The notes beneath the pieces are model-generated. The model was not told the origin of the DNA, searched no databases, and saw only the letters and a list, made by a program, of their open reading frames with translations. From Halovenus sp037080055 (GTDB lineage: Archaea > Halobacteriota > Halobacteria > Halobacteriales > Haloarculaceae), in assembly GCF_037080055.1 (NCBI RefSeq), contig NZ_JBAOJI010000011.1, positions 9,669 through 73,668 on the forward strand: DNA of 64,000 nt, written 5' to 3'. The first letter of the stretch is position 1. Each line of letters starts with the position of its first letter. The position numbers and the translations under genes were made by a program. Shown in pieces: positions 1 to 9,486 of this stretch.

Positions 1-438
1 GCCGACGCTAGCGAGGTTGATCAGCGATCCCGTCCCGTCGCGCTCGTGGACGCGCTGTCCGAATTCCCTGGCGCAGTAGAACGCCCCCGTGACGTTGACA
101 TCGAGAATATGACGCCACGTTTCCCCATCGAGATCCCGCGCGTTCCCGAAGAAGGGGTTGACCCCAGCGTTGTTAACGAGTACGTCCACGTCGCCGAGCG
201 ATTCCTCAACCTCCTCAAACATCGCCGTCACCGCCGCTTCGTCAGTCACGTCGAGCGGGCGGGGATGGGCGGTCCCGCCGGCTTCTTCGATGCGTTCAGC
301 TGTGGCTTCAAGCGCATCTTCCGAACGAGCGACTGGGGCCACATCGGCCCCCGCCTCCGCCATCGCGACAGAGATCTCTTCGCCGATACCACGGCTACCG
401 CCGGTAACGACTGCGACACAATCTGACAGGGAAAACAT
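1..438 (-). CDS. SDR-family NAD(P)-dependent oxidoreductase, C-terminus cut by window edge
   Basis: Translating the reverse strand from ATG at 438 gives MFSLSDCVAVVTGG followed by SRGIGEE, the TGxxxGIG dinucleotide-binding motif of classical short-chain dehydrogenases. About 90 residues in is the NNAG motif (VLVNNAGVNPF), and near the edge is the start of the catalytic-serine strand (SLINLASVG). The catalytic Tyr-x3-Lys lies beyond the left edge. About 146 residues are visible. It is divergent from the E3 gene at 638. It is probably a hydroxyacyl- or alcohol-oxidising enzyme of the catabolic island; the substrate cannot be judged. Confidence 0.9.
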   Translation of the reverse strand, partial: MFSLSDCVAVVTGGSRGIGEEISVAMAEAGADVAPVARSEDALEATAERIEEAGGTAHPRPLDVTDEAAVTAMFEEVEESLGDVDVLVNNAGVNPFFGNARDLDGETWRHILDVNVTGAFYCAREFGQRVHERDGTGSLINLASVG

Positions 439-637
439 CTCTAAGACCATATCCAACGAATCACAAGGCGCGATTATGAACGTTATGCTGCTAGCTCACA
501 GGGGCACTAAAATAGGCATCTATATGACGAGTGAGTACACGGGCGAAATCACTCCCGACGGAGGGCTCATTCTTGAATGACATCAATACTCTACAGACCC
601 GCACTATTTTGAGGGGCGCCTGAGAACGAACGCAGTG

Positions 638-2053
638 ATGTGCGCAGACCAGACTGTGTCGACCGAGATACTGGTGATTGGAGGCGGACCCGGCGGCTAT
701 GTCAGCGCGATCCGGGCCGGACAGCAAGGGAAAGACGTGACGCTCGTCGAGCGCGATGCGTACGGTGGCGTCTGTCTCAACCGCGGCTGCATCCCATCAA
801 AGGCATTCGTAACCGTCGCAGACCTCGTCCATCGAAGCCGGACTGCCGAGCACATGGGCGTCAACGCCACAGTTGAGGTTAACTTCTCACAACTCCGTTC
901 TTGGCAGGCCAATGTAGTCGATCAGTTGACTGGTGGTGTCGAACAACTTTGTACAGCCAACGGCGTCACGCTTGTCGAAGGAAGGGCGACGTTCGAATCC
1001 CCCGGTGAGGTCGCGATTCATGATGGATCGCCTGACAGCCCGGATCGGATTGATTTTGAGTCGGCAGTGATCGCGACGGGGAGCCGGCCGATACAAGTCC
1101 CTGGCTTCGAGCCCGACGGCGAGTCGGTACTCACGTCAGCCGACGTGTTCTCGCTGCCGGAACTCCCGGACAGTCTGGTGGTCGTCGGCGGCGGCTACAT
1201 CGGCATGGAACTGTCGACAGTGTTTGCGAAACTCGGGACCGACGTGACGGTCGTCGAGATGCTGGATCGGATTCTCGCGCCCTACGAGGCCGACATCGCC
1301 GACATCGTCCACGAGGAGGCAGAAGCGCTCGGCATCGATATCCGCACAAACGAGGCAGCCAGCGACTGCACCCGGACTGACAACGGCGTCGCCGTGACGA
1401 CAACCGCAGACGATGAGAAATCGGAGTTTGAGGCCGATCACGTGCTGGTCGCGGTCGGGCGGGAGCCGGTGACCGACACGCTCGACCTGGACGCAGCAGG
1501 CGTCGAACTGACCGATGACGGGTTCATCGCGACCGACCGACAGGGACGGACGAGCCAGGAACACATCCACGCAATCGGCGACGTCGCAGGCGAGCCGATG
1601 CTCGCCCACAAGGCATCGAGACAGGGCGAAGTCGTCGCGGACGTACTTGCGGGCGAACCGGCGGCGTTCGACTACCGCGCCGTGCCCGCGGCCGTGTTCA
1701 CCGACCCGGAAATCGGGACGGTCGGGCTCACGGCGGCCGAAGCCGAGGACGAGGGGTTCGAGCCGCTCGTCGGCACGTTCCCACTCGACGCAAGCGGGCG
1801 GGCGCTCACCCTCGACGAGTCCAACGGGTTCGTCCGCGTCATCGCCGACGCGGCGACAGAGAGAATTCTCGGCGGACAGATCGTCGGGCCGGAGGCCTCG
1901 GAATTGATCGGCGAACTCGCGCTTGCCGTCGAGGTCGGCGCGCGAATCGAGGATGTCGTCTCTACTATCCACACACACCCCACGCTCTCAGAAGCGGTCA
2001 TGGAAGCGACCGCCGACGCGCGCGGGGAAGCAGTCCACATCTATAACCGCTGA
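638..2053 (+). CDS. lpdA: Dihydrolipoyl dehydrogenase (E3)
   Basis: A 471-residue flavoprotein that reoxidises the dihydrolipoyl arm of 2-oxoacid or acetoin dehydrogenase complexes with NAD+. The N-terminal FAD motif VIGGGPGGYVSAIRAGQ is followed by the redox disulfide CLNRGCIPSK. A second Rossmann motif (VVVGGGYIGMELS) binds NAD. The C-terminal dimer interface carries the active-site HTHPTLSE. Length is normal for the family. The ATG at 638 is preferred over the GTG at 635. The matching E2 (13986) and E1 (19096-21056) genes lie 12-19 kb away in the same island, so E3 is not in an operon with its partners here. The CLNRGC variant of the usual CLNxGC motif is unremarkable. Confidence 0.95.
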   Translation: MCADQTVSTEILVIGGGPGGYVSAIRAGQQGKDVTLVERDAYGGVCLNRGCIPSKAFVTVADLVHRSRTAEHMGVNATVEVNFSQLRSWQANVVDQLTGGVEQLCTANGVTLVEGRATFESPGEVAIHDGSPDSPDRIDFESAVIATGSRPIQVPGFEPDGESVLTSADVFSLPELPDSLVVVGGGYIGMELSTVFAKLGTDVTVVEMLDRILAPYEADIADIVHEEAEALGIDIRTNEAASDCTRTDNGVAVTTTADDEKSEFEADHVLVAVGREPVTDTLDLDAAGVELTDDGFIATDRQGRTSQEHIHAIGDVAGEPMLAHKASRQGEVVADVLAGEPAAFDYRAVPAAVFTDPEIGTVGLTAAEAEDEGFEPLVGTFPLDASGRALTLDESNGFVRVIADAATERILGGQIVGPEASELIGELALAVEVGARIEDVVSTIHTHPTLSEAVMEATADARGEAVHIYNR

Positions 2054-2085
2054 GGTCAGACGCGCCGACGCCGGGGACTGCTGAA

Positions 2086-2095
2086 TTATATATAG
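2086..2095 (+). promoter_or_regulatory. Archaeal TATA box of the MaoC gene
   Basis: TTATATATAG lies 22-31 bases before the ATG at 2117. This is the spacing expected for a leaderless haloarchaeal transcript starting at or next to the start codon. It suggests that the hydratase gene is transcribed separately from lpdA. Confidence 0.55.
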
Positions 2096-2116
2096 TCGCG
2101 CCGGGTACGCGGTGAC

Positions 2117-2557
2117 ATGCTGTATTTCGAGGACTTCAGCGAAGGTGAGACCTTCGAGCTGTCGTCACAGACACTGACGCGCGCGGAAATCATCGAGTTC
2201 GCAGAGCAGTGGGACCCCCAACCGTTCCACCTCGGCGAGGATCATGGGAAAGACGCCGTGTTCGACGGACTAGTCGCGAGCGGGCTCCACACTCTCTGTC
2301 TCGGATCGCGGATGATGATCACGGAGGTAATGAACGAGAGTGCCAACATGGGCGGAAAGGGAATTACCGACATCAGCTTCCACCGACCGGTTGAGCCCGA
2401 GGAGACGCTCACAGGCCGTCTCGACGTCACTGAGAAGACCGCAACCCATCCGGAGCGCGGCGACGTTATCTTCGAGTTGACGATGACGACGTCGGACGGA
2501 TCGGCGGTATTGTCGGCCACGTACGTCAGTATTCTCGGCCGTCGGCCCGACGCGTGA
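2117..2557 (+). CDS. MaoC-like (R)-specific enoyl-CoA hydratase/dehydratase
   Basis: A 146-residue single hot-dog domain protein. The hydratase-2 motif appears as WDPQPFHLGED, with the Asp and His expected to activate water, followed by the substrate-pocket stretch FDGLVASGLHT. Members hydrate trans-2-enoyl-CoA esters or dehydrate the 3-hydroxy forms. It lies between lpdA and a convergent CoA ligase, consistent with a beta-oxidation-like pathway. A second, longer MaoC protein is at 32057. The exact acyl-CoA substrate is unknown. Confidence 0.85.
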   Translation: MLYFEDFSEGETFELSSQTLTRAEIIEFAEQWDPQPFHLGEDHGKDAVFDGLVASGLHTLCLGSRMMITEVMNESANMGGKGITDISFHRPVEPEETLTGRLDVTEKTATHPERGDVIFELTMTTSDGSAVLSATYVSILGRRPDA

Positions 2558-2641
2558 GTTGGATTTTCATCAGACTGCCCCAAGGTCGTCGAGTCGTTTC
2601 GCGAGGAGTCTGCTCGACGAGTTGACCGGCCGTATCGTGAA

Positions 2642-4288
2642 TTACTCGTCGGTCAGTTTGTGACGCTGGATCTTCCCGGAGACAGTCGTCGGAAACTCGT
2701 CGACGAATTCCACTTCACGAGGGTATTTGTAGGCGGCTTCGCGCTCTTTGACGAATGTCTGGAGGTCGCCGACGAGTGCGTCCGACGGATCGACATCGGG
2801 TTCTAGTTTGATGAACGCCTTGACGACCGTCCCGCGTTCGGCGTCGTCGATGCCCATCACCACTGCATCGTTGACGGCGTCGTGTTCCCGGAGACACTCC
2901 TCAACCTCTAGGGGACTTACTCGATAGCCGCTGGTGATGATGACGTCATCGGCACGCCCCTCATAGTAGATGTACCCGTCCGAATCGTAGGAGCCGGCGT
3001 CACCGGTCTTCATCCAGTCGTCAACGAACAGGTCGGCCGTCAGATCCGGCTGGTTCCAGTAATCGAGCAACATCGATTGGTCCGGCCGCTTGACGGCGAT
3101 GTGCCCGATTTCTCCGGGCTCTTTCCGTTCACCGGTTTCCTCGTCGATGATCGCAACCGTGTGACCGGGACACGGCTTCCCGGAGGCCTCCCGGTTCTCG
3201 TCCATCAGATTGGTGTTGGTTCCGACCAGGAAATTACACTCCGTCTGGCCGTAGATTTCGTTGACGACTGCGTCCCACTCATCTTCGACGTAGTCGTAGA
3301 TGTCGGTGGTCACCTTCTCACCGCCACTGGGCACGACATTGACGTCAAGATCGTACTGGCTGTGGTCTTCCTCTTTGAGCATGCGGATCATCGTCGCGGT
3401 CAGCAAGGCGTTGGTTACGCCGTACCGTTCGAGTATATTATAGACTGACTCGGCGTCGAACTGCCCGCCGTAGCCGACGACGGGTTGGCCGTGATACCAC
3501 GCGCCCCAGACGACGGCGAACAGGCCGCCGACCCATGACCAGCCCGAAGGCGTATAGTGCACTGCCTCATCGCTGGGGAATTCGTTGATCATCTGCCAAC
3601 CGGGAATGTACCCAAAGAGCTTCCGGTGAGCGTGGTGTGCGCCCTTTGGTTTTCCTGTCGTTCCGCTAGTGTAGATGATGTAGGCTGAGTCCTCCGGATC
3701 AGTTGTGACTGTCTCAAAGTTCGGTGATGCGTTGGCGATTCCTTCCTCCCAAGACTGGCCCTCTATCGCATCGGGATCATCGATAGTGATGACCGTCTCC
3801 AAGTGGTCGAGGTCGTCACGAAGCGAGTTTAGCAGTTCCGCACGTTCCTCATCGACGATCGCAACTTCCGTCTCAGAGTGGTCGAGGCGGTACCTAAGCC
3901 CTTCTCGGCCATACAGCACTGAGAGCGGTACCGAAACTGCTCCTCGTTGAAGTATACCGATGTTGGCGAACAGTGTCTCCGGTCGCTGGGGGAGAACGAT
4001 ACCGACGCGCGACCCTCGCTCGACACCGGCATCGCCCAACAAGTTCGACACCCGATTCGCGATCCGCTGAACCTGCCAGAAGGTGTAGGTGTCCCGGTTG
4101 CCGTTTTCATCCTCGTAAAAGAGTGCCACTCGGCGTTTGCCATCATCTCTATCCGCCCAGCGACCACAGAGCGCCTCGGCCATGTTAAATGTCTCTGGAA
4201 TATCCCACTCGAATCCTTCGTAAGCCTCGTCGTATGTGTCGTACTGACTCAGATCTATGTCCATATCCGTTCCAAGAACACCCTCCAT
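2642..4288 (-). CDS. AMP-forming acyl-CoA synthetase
   Basis: A 548-residue adenylate-forming enzyme that activates a carboxylic acid to its CoA thioester through an acyl-AMP. The P-loop YIIYTSGTTGKPKG, the A5 motif IYGQTECN, the A7 motif DWMKTGDAG and the C-terminal lysine in TTVSGKIQRHKL are all present. The GWSWVGGLF region resembles medium-chain or acetyl-CoA synthetase-like members. The start is uncertain: a GTG at 4336 opens the frame, but ATG at 4288 or 4264 fits better, because homology starts near the sequence DIDLSQYDTYDEAYEGF. It is transcribed toward the MaoC gene. Confidence 0.88.
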   Translation of the reverse strand: MEGVLGTDMDIDLSQYDTYDEAYEGFEWDIPETFNMAEALCGRWADRDDGKRRVALFYEDENGNRDTYTFWQVQRIANRVSNLLGDAGVERGSRVGIVLPQRPETLFANIGILQRGAVSVPLSVLYGREGLRYRLDHSETEVAIVDEERAELLNSLRDDLDHLETVITIDDPDAIEGQSWEEGIANASPNFETVTTDPEDSAYIIYTSGTTGKPKGAHHAHRKLFGYIPGWQMINEFPSDEAVHYTPSGWSWVGGLFAVVWGAWYHGQPVVGYGGQFDAESVYNILERYGVTNALLTATMIRMLKEEDHSQYDLDVNVVPSGGEKVTTDIYDYVEDEWDAVVNEIYGQTECNFLVGTNTNLMDENREASGKPCPGHTVAIIDEETGERKEPGEIGHIAVKRPDQSMLLDYWNQPDLTADLFVDDWMKTGDAGSYDSDGYIYYEGRADDVIITSGYRVSPLEVEECLREHDAVNDAVVMGIDDAERGTVVKAFIKLEPDVDPSDALVGDLQTFVKEREAAYKYPREVEFVDEFPTTVSGKIQRHKLTDE

Positions 4289-4542
4289 AATGATTGTACT
4301 GGATATGATGACTGAAATCGTACATGAACCAGGCACTTGTGGTCCGCGAGGGAGCCAACAACCAGGGTAGTTTCCTTATTGCAGTAATCTTCTCTCTACA
4401 GTCGTATTGGTGAACGTAGGAGTCTAGATAAGGTTTTGATTTTGCGATTCGCATTCGAGTCACTGCTTTGAGATGACTACCACTCATCTGTCGATTTCAG
4501 CGGAACTACTAATATACCGGGGGTAGCAATGTCAAGACACGG

Positions 4543-5289
4543 ATGGCTCAAGAAGATACAATCTTACAAGTAGAGAATCTCACGAAAAAGTTTGATGGGC
4601 TTACCGCCGTTGACGACGTGAGTGTTGAGTTCAAAGATGAAGAACTCCATGCAATTATTGGACCAAACGGTGCGGGTAAAACAACATTTTTTAATCTCCT
4701 CACCGGTGCACTGGCTCCGACAGATGGAACCATCCGCTTCGAAGGCGAGGACATCACTGAGTTGGAGCCCAGCGAAATTGCACGTCGTGGCATCATTCGG
4801 TCATATCAAGTGACAAAACTGTTCGAGGAGTTGACCGTCCTCGAGAACGTGTCTATCGCAGTTCAATCAGACTCGATGTCCTTCAACTTCTGGCAGCCGA
4901 CTGATCCGGAAATCGGTGACCGCGCGTACGAGATTCTCGAACGCGTTGGCCTCACCGACAAGGCAGACAACCTCGCGTCGGACTTGAGCCACGGTGAGCA
5001 ACGAACCCTCGAAATCGCAGTTGCACTCGGCACGGAGCCGAAGATGCTCTTACTTGACGAACCGACGAGCGGTATGAGTCCCGAGGAGACAACAGAAGTA
5101 ATCGATTTAATTCACCAACTGCAGGGTGAATTTCCAGTGGTACTTATCGAACACAAAATGGATGTAGTCAACGAGGTGGCTGACAAAATAATGGTACTGT
5201 ACAATGGAGAAAAGATCGCAGACGATGTCCCGTCAGTGGTACAAGATAATGAAGAAGTGCGGCGCGTATACTTGGAGGGGTCAACATGA
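4543..5289 (+). CDS. livG: Branched-chain/amide-type ABC transporter ATPase (LivG-like)
   Basis: A 248-residue ABC ATPase with Walker A GPNGAGKTTFFN, signature LSHGEQRTLEIA and Walker B MLLLDEPTSGMSPEE, followed by the H-loop IEHKMD. The size and the extended TGALAPTDGTIRFEGEDIT region match the LivG subgroup of HAAT-family importers. Its ATGA junction with the next gene (livF-like) shows co-transcription. The permeases and binding protein are on the opposite strand just downstream. Family members import branched-chain amino acids, urea, amides or aromatic acids; here the catabolic context suggests an organic acid, which is inference. Confidence 0.93.
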   Translation: MAQEDTILQVENLTKKFDGLTAVDDVSVEFKDEELHAIIGPNGAGKTTFFNLLTGALAPTDGTIRFEGEDITELEPSEIARRGIIRSYQVTKLFEELTVLENVSIAVQSDSMSFNFWQPTDPEIGDRAYEILERVGLTDKADNLASDLSHGEQRTLEIAVALGTEPKMLLLDEPTSGMSPEETTEVIDLIHQLQGEFPVVLIEHKMDVVNEVADKIMVLYNGEKIADDVPSVVQDNEEVRRVYLEGST

Positions 5290-6002
5290 GCATTCTCGAA
5301 GTTGAGAATATTAATACATATTATGGGCAGAGTCACATCCTCCACGACCTCTCGTTGTCGGTTGAGGAGGGATCGCTCTGTGCGCTCATTGGTCGAAACG
5401 GTGCGGGCAAGACGACGACGTTGCGCTCAATTATTGGCAGTCAAAATCCCAAGTCCGGGACGGTCAAATTCAAAGGAACTGACATCACGAACAACGAGCC
5501 ACACGAGACTTCACAACTCGGCATCTCAATCATCCCAGAACACCGCCGCATGTTCCCGGAATTAACGGTCGAAGAGAACCTCCGGTTAGGTCACATGGGA
5601 CAGGAGATAACAGAAGACCGTGTATCAGAACTAACTAATCAAGTGTTTGAATATTTCCCGCGGTTGGAAGAGCGGTTGGACCAACAGGCTGGACAGATGA
5701 GCGGGGGAGAGCAGCAGATGCTTGCCATCGCCCGTGGCCTGTTGTCGGATCCTGACTTATTGCTCATTGACGAACCGACGGAAGGGCTGATGCCGACGCT
5801 GGTTGAGAAACTTCGAGACATACTCACACGTATCAGCGATGAGGGGATCACAATTCTTCTCGTTGAACAGAACGTGGAACTCGCCTTCGATATTAGCGAC
5901 CACGCCTATGTTATAGACGAGGGGGAGAATAGGGTGGACGGACCGAGCGAGACGCTCAAAGAAGACGAGGAGATCAAGGACCGCTACCTTGCGCTTGGAT
6001 GA
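5286..6002 (+). CDS. livF: Branched-chain/amide-type ABC transporter ATPase (LivF-like)
   Basis: A 238-residue second ATPase of the importer. Walker A is GRNGAGKTTTLR, the signature is MSGGEQQMLAIARGL and Walker B is LLLIDEPTEGLMPTL, followed by LLVEQNVELAF. These are hallmark LivF sequences. It overlaps the end of the livG-like gene by four bases (ATGA), so translation is probably coupled. The two ATPase genes converge on the permease operon at 6119-9339, leaving about 115 bases between the opposing stop codons. Confidence 0.93.
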   Translation: MSILEVENINTYYGQSHILHDLSLSVEEGSLCALIGRNGAGKTTTLRSIIGSQNPKSGTVKFKGTDITNNEPHETSQLGISIIPEHRRMFPELTVEENLRLGHMGQEITEDRVSELTNQVFEYFPRLEERLDQQAGQMSGGEQQMLAIARGLLSDPDLLLIDEPTEGLMPTLVEKLRDILTRISDEGITILLVEQNVELAFDISDHAYVIDEGENRVDGPSETLKEDEEIKDRYLALG

Positions 6003-6118
6003 TCGTCTGATCAGGAAGTTGAAGCTGATTTTCGCTGGTTTTGTCTTTACTTCGAGTCTTATCGTCACTTAGCAGAAGATTCACGATGACTCAACCGATG
6101 TAAAAACAAATGATCCTC

Positions 6119-7132
6119 TTAACGACGAAGGCGCTCAAGCAGGCGCTCAAGGTCGAATGCCTTCTCTTCGTCAAATATGGCTTTGCGAACCAAGCCGATC
6201 AGGCCTTCAGGTGCCAATAACACAATTCCGATGATTACGGCTCCGAAGAATATCTCCCAATGCTCGGTGACTCTGGTCAAGGTGTCCGAGAAGAAGATGA
6301 ATATGATGGCTCCGATGAGTGGCCCGGTGAGCGTTCCGACACCACCGATGATAGTCATCAATACGACTTCCCCAGAGAGCTGCCAGAACAGGATCGATGG
6401 GGAAATGAACACGAACAACACGGCATAAAGTGCGCCGGCCAGTGCCGAGAACGCCCCAGACATGGCGAACGCAAGCCATAGGTACGAATTCACGTCGTAC
6501 CCGAGGTGGAGTGCCCTCTCCTCGCTCTCACGGATCCCCTTCAGAATACGTCCGAACGGAGAGTTTACGATCCGAACGATCGCTAGGAACGACAACATAA
6601 ACAACGCACAGCTCAGCACGTAGAAGTGGAGGTCGTTGCTCATTGGAGCCAATGGACCGAGGGGTGCCTCGGTAATTGGGATCGCGATTCCATTTGTCCC
6701 GCCAGTCAGTTCGTTCATCTGGAAGATTATGGTATAAACAAGTTGAGCCAGCGCTAGCGTGATCATCGCGAAGTAGATCCCCCGGCGTCGAAGGCTTAAA
6801 TAGCCGAAGACGACACTAATGATCGTCACCCCGATGACTGTAATAGGAATCGCGAGGTAAAGACTAGAAACAAGGTGTTCTAGGCTCAGGATGACACCGT
6901 AGGCACCCAATCCGAAGAAGGCCGCATGACCAAAAGACAACTCACCGCCGAATCCAAGGATGATATTATAACCCATTACGAATATCGCCATGATGATCAT
7001 ATGGGATGCAATAAACCATCCCATGAGACTTGGTAAGGCTGCTATCACCACTAAAACACCGAGATAGACGAGGTTTCGTTCCCCGACTCGCGTGTACACG
7101 GACCGGGCCCGGGTGGCGATAGCTGAAATCAT
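6119..7132 (-). CDS. livM: Branched-chain/amide-type ABC transporter permease (LivM-like)
   Basis: A 337-residue integral membrane protein with about eight to ten hydrophobic segments. It carries the family sequence GYNIILGFGGELSFGHAAFFGLGAYG near residues 53-78 and the EAA-like cytoplasmic loop GRILKGIRESEERALHLGYD that contacts the ATPases. The start codon overlaps the end of the livH-like gene. It forms the translocation pore with LivH. It is last in the minus-strand operon of binding protein, livH and livM. Confidence 0.92.
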   Translation of the reverse strand: MISAIATRARSVYTRVGERNLVYLGVLVVIAALPSLMGWFIASHMIIMAIFVMGYNIILGFGGELSFGHAAFFGLGAYGVILSLEHLVSSLYLAIPITVIGVTIISVVFGYLSLRRRGIYFAMITLALAQLVYTIIFQMNELTGGTNGIAIPITEAPLGPLAPMSNDLHFYVLSCALFMLSFLAIVRIVNSPFGRILKGIRESEERALHLGYDVNSYLWLAFAMSGAFSALAGALYAVLFVFISPSILFWQLSGEVVLMTIIGGVGTLTGPLIGAIIFIFFSDTLTRVTEHWEIFFGAVIIGIVLLAPEGLIGLVRKAIFDEEKAFDLERLLERLRR

Positions 7133-8067
7133 TCGACAACCCCCTCCTCTCCAAATAGTCCACGCGGACGTACCAGCAATATCAGCGCCATGAACACGAA
7201 GACGATTGCCTGCGATGCCTCCGCATAGAATACACCGGTCATAACTTGGAGTTCGCCGATGAGAATTCCCGCGATGACGCTGCCGCGAAAACTCCCAAGT
7301 CCGCCGACGACGACGACGACAAACGCGGGTATCAGTAACTCGATTCCGAGCGTTGGGTACGCGCCTCGCACCGGCCCGATGAGCGCACCAGCTGTCCCGG
7401 CGAGCGCGATACCAATACCGAACACCAGCATATAAAGGCGTGATACATCGATACCAAGCATGTCTACCATCTCACGATCCTGCGTTCCTGCTCGGATAAG
7501 TAACCCTAGGTCCGTCCGAGTGAGGAACAGATACACAGCGACAATGAGCACGGCAGCCGCGACGATAACGAATACCCGGTATACCGGGTACGTGAACAAC
7601 ACGAGGTCGATAGACTCGCTTCCCCAAGACGGCGTGGCAAAGTTCTTGCCAGTCCGACCCCACACGAGGATCACTAACCCACGCATAAGCTCGGCGATAC
7701 CGAATGTTAGCAATAACTGCAGTAGTGCACCATGCCGACCGTAGGTGTATCTGAGCAGCGTCCGCTCTAAAATCATTCCAATCACGAGGGTCGCGACTAG
7801 CGCCGCCCCGATGCTGATCAGGAAGCTCCCGGTCGCATCCATTACTGTCCAAGAGATATACGTTCCAACAAGTAACAGGTCCCCGTGAGCGAAGTTGATC
7901 ACACCGAGAAGCCCGAAGATGATAGTCAGTCCTAACGAGATGAGTACGAGGATCATCCCCAGTACGAGCCCGTTGAACAACTGGGTTGAGTAGTAGTCGA
8001 TCTGGAGCGGCATAAGCAGCATATCAGCTACTCCGGGGAGTGCATTTACGAGTATAGATGAAGTCAT
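7129..8067 (-). CDS. livH: Branched-chain/amide-type ABC transporter permease (LivH-like)
   Basis: A 312-residue membrane protein. The segment FGLLGVINFAHGDLLLVGTY is the family signature near the N-terminus. The conserved loop DREMVDMLGIDVSRLY and the C-terminal VVVVGGLGSFRGSVIAGI are also typical. It starts nine bases after the binding-protein gene stops and overlaps livM by four bases, so the three genes form one operon. Its substrate is set by the partner binding protein. Confidence 0.92.
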   Translation of the reverse strand: MTSSILVNALPGVADMLLMPLQIDYYSTQLFNGLVLGMILVLISLGLTIIFGLLGVINFAHGDLLLVGTYISWTVMDATGSFLISIGAALVATLVIGMILERTLLRYTYGRHGALLQLLLTFGIAELMRGLVILVWGRTGKNFATPSWGSESIDLVLFTYPVYRVFVIVAAAVLIVAVYLFLTRTDLGLLIRAGTQDREMVDMLGIDVSRLYMLVFGIGIALAGTAGALIGPVRGAYPTLGIELLIPAFVVVVVGGLGSFRGSVIAGILIGELQVMTGVFYAEASQAIVFVFMALILLVRPRGLFGEEGVVE

Positions 8068-8076
8068 GAGTGAAGG

Positions 8077-9339
8077 TTAGAACGAGCAGCCCGTCTGGTC
8101 GCAGGTCCGCATCTGCGTCTCTTCGGGGTTCTGAGGAACGTTAATGATCTCGTAGAAGTTCTGCCCGTCGACCTCGGAAGGGTCACGACCCTGTACGGTC
8201 ATCGTTGAGATGCTCGCACGGTGGTCACAAGCCCGGAACCGCTCGCCGACGCCCCACAGTTGTGGGAACAGCTCGCGGTCCTCCATCTGGTTTCTGATGT
8301 CCGCGGTTTCTGTGCCACCGGCGGCGTCGATTGCTTTGAGTGTCGTGCGGACGCCCGCGTACATGCTTGCGGAGAAACCGAGTGGCCGTTCGCCGTACTC
8401 GCTTTGGAAAGCATCGGCGAACTCCTGTGCGCCCTCTGCATCGTGTTGCCAGTACCACGGCGCGCTCGCGTAGAAGTTGTCATTGCTCAGGACATCCGGT
8501 CCGATCTGCTCGGCCTCGATGATACCCGTCGCCGGCCAGACGCAGACGAAGTCATCGAAGAGATCGAATTCGTTGGCTTGTCGGGCACTCTGGACGTGGT
8601 TCGACGCAAACAGATTGAAACTAATGATGTCTGCCCCAGAGTTACGTGCATCGGTGATTGCCTGCGAGTAATCTGTCGCCCCAAACTCGACGAAGCTGTT
8701 GCCAAGGTACTCCACGTCGTCGTAGCTTGCGACAATCTGGTTTTCGTTCCAATTTTGAATGGATTGTCCCCAAGAGTAGTCAGCTGAGATCTCGTAGACG
8801 CTCTCCCCGAGTCCCTCGTCGAGGACGTACTTGAGGCCACCGCTGGTCTGCTGGACCGCGCTGTTTCCGGCGTTGAACACGTTCGATCGGCAGTCGCCTC
8901 CTGTGATAGCGTTACTCCCCCCGACACACGTGTAGATTACGTCCTCACGCTGTGCCAGCTCACCGATTGCCAGAGCGACACTACTGGAGAAGTTCCCCGC
9001 CAGGAAGTCTGCGTTCTGCCTCTGGAGTAGTTCGCGTGCAACCTGGGTTGCCTCCTGAGTATCGGTCTGGGTGTCGCGGAACTCAACTTCAACTTCAGTG
9101 TCGCTGACATCCCCATCTTCGTTTGCGTGCTGGACCGCTAGTTCGACGCCTTTGACCTGGTTCCCCCCAATGTTCCCGTACGGACCGCTCGTCGGAATCG
9201 TTGCGCCGATCATAATACTGTCGGAATCACTGCTGCCACCGCCGGTCAGACACCCGGCAAGTGCGAGTGCTGACCCTGCTGAGGCATATTTGAGGTACTG
9301 GCGTCTAGACTCCCCACCGGAATTGGTATTATTTCGCAT
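8077..9339 (-). CDS. ABC transporter substrate-binding lipoprotein (LivJ/LivK-type)
   Basis: A 420-residue periplasmic-binding-protein-like receptor, first gene of the permease operon. The N-terminus SRRQYLKYASAGSALALAGC combines a Tat-like twin arginine with a lipobox ending at Cys near residue 30, so it is probably exported folded and lipid-anchored outside the cell. The mature region (IMIGATIPTSGPYGNIGG) begins the type I binding fold of the amide/branched-chain family. Aromatic and Trp-rich stretches such as SAPWYWQHD lie in the hinge region. The ligand is unknown. Confidence 0.92.
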   Translation of the reverse strand: MRNNTNSGGESRRQYLKYASAGSALALAGCLTGGGSSDSDSIMIGATIPTSGPYGNIGGNQVKGVELAVQHANEDGDVSDTEVEVEFRDTQTDTQEATQVARELLQRQNADFLAGNFSSSVALAIGELAQREDVIYTCVGGSNAITGGDCRSNVFNAGNSAVQQTSGGLKYVLDEGLGESVYEISADYSWGQSIQNWNENQIVASYDDVEYLGNSFVEFGATDYSQAITDARNSGADIISFNLFASNHVQSARQANEFDLFDDFVCVWPATGIIEAEQIGPDVLSNDNFYASAPWYWQHDAEGAQEFADAFQSEYGERPLGFSASMYAGVRTTLKAIDAAGGTETADIRNQMEDRELFPQLWGVGERFRACDHRASISTMTVQGRDPSEVDGQNFYEIINVPQNPEETQMRTCDQTGCSF

Positions 9340-9486
9340 GCCTAATCGTATGGACAGACCGGTTGTTTATATATTTTTATTCGGAATTATTACATTATCC
9401 GCATCAAAGACAAACTACGTCGATCAGTACACTTTCTCATGTCACTTCCTCCTAAGATATTTGTTACTACGTTACGCCTTCTCTCT

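Noticed and set aside
1136..1978. 280-codon minus-strand open frame inside the E3 gene
   Set aside because: It is antisense to dihydrolipoyl dehydrogenase, whose motifs are all on the plus strand. Long antisense frames are common in GC-rich haloarchaeal genes.
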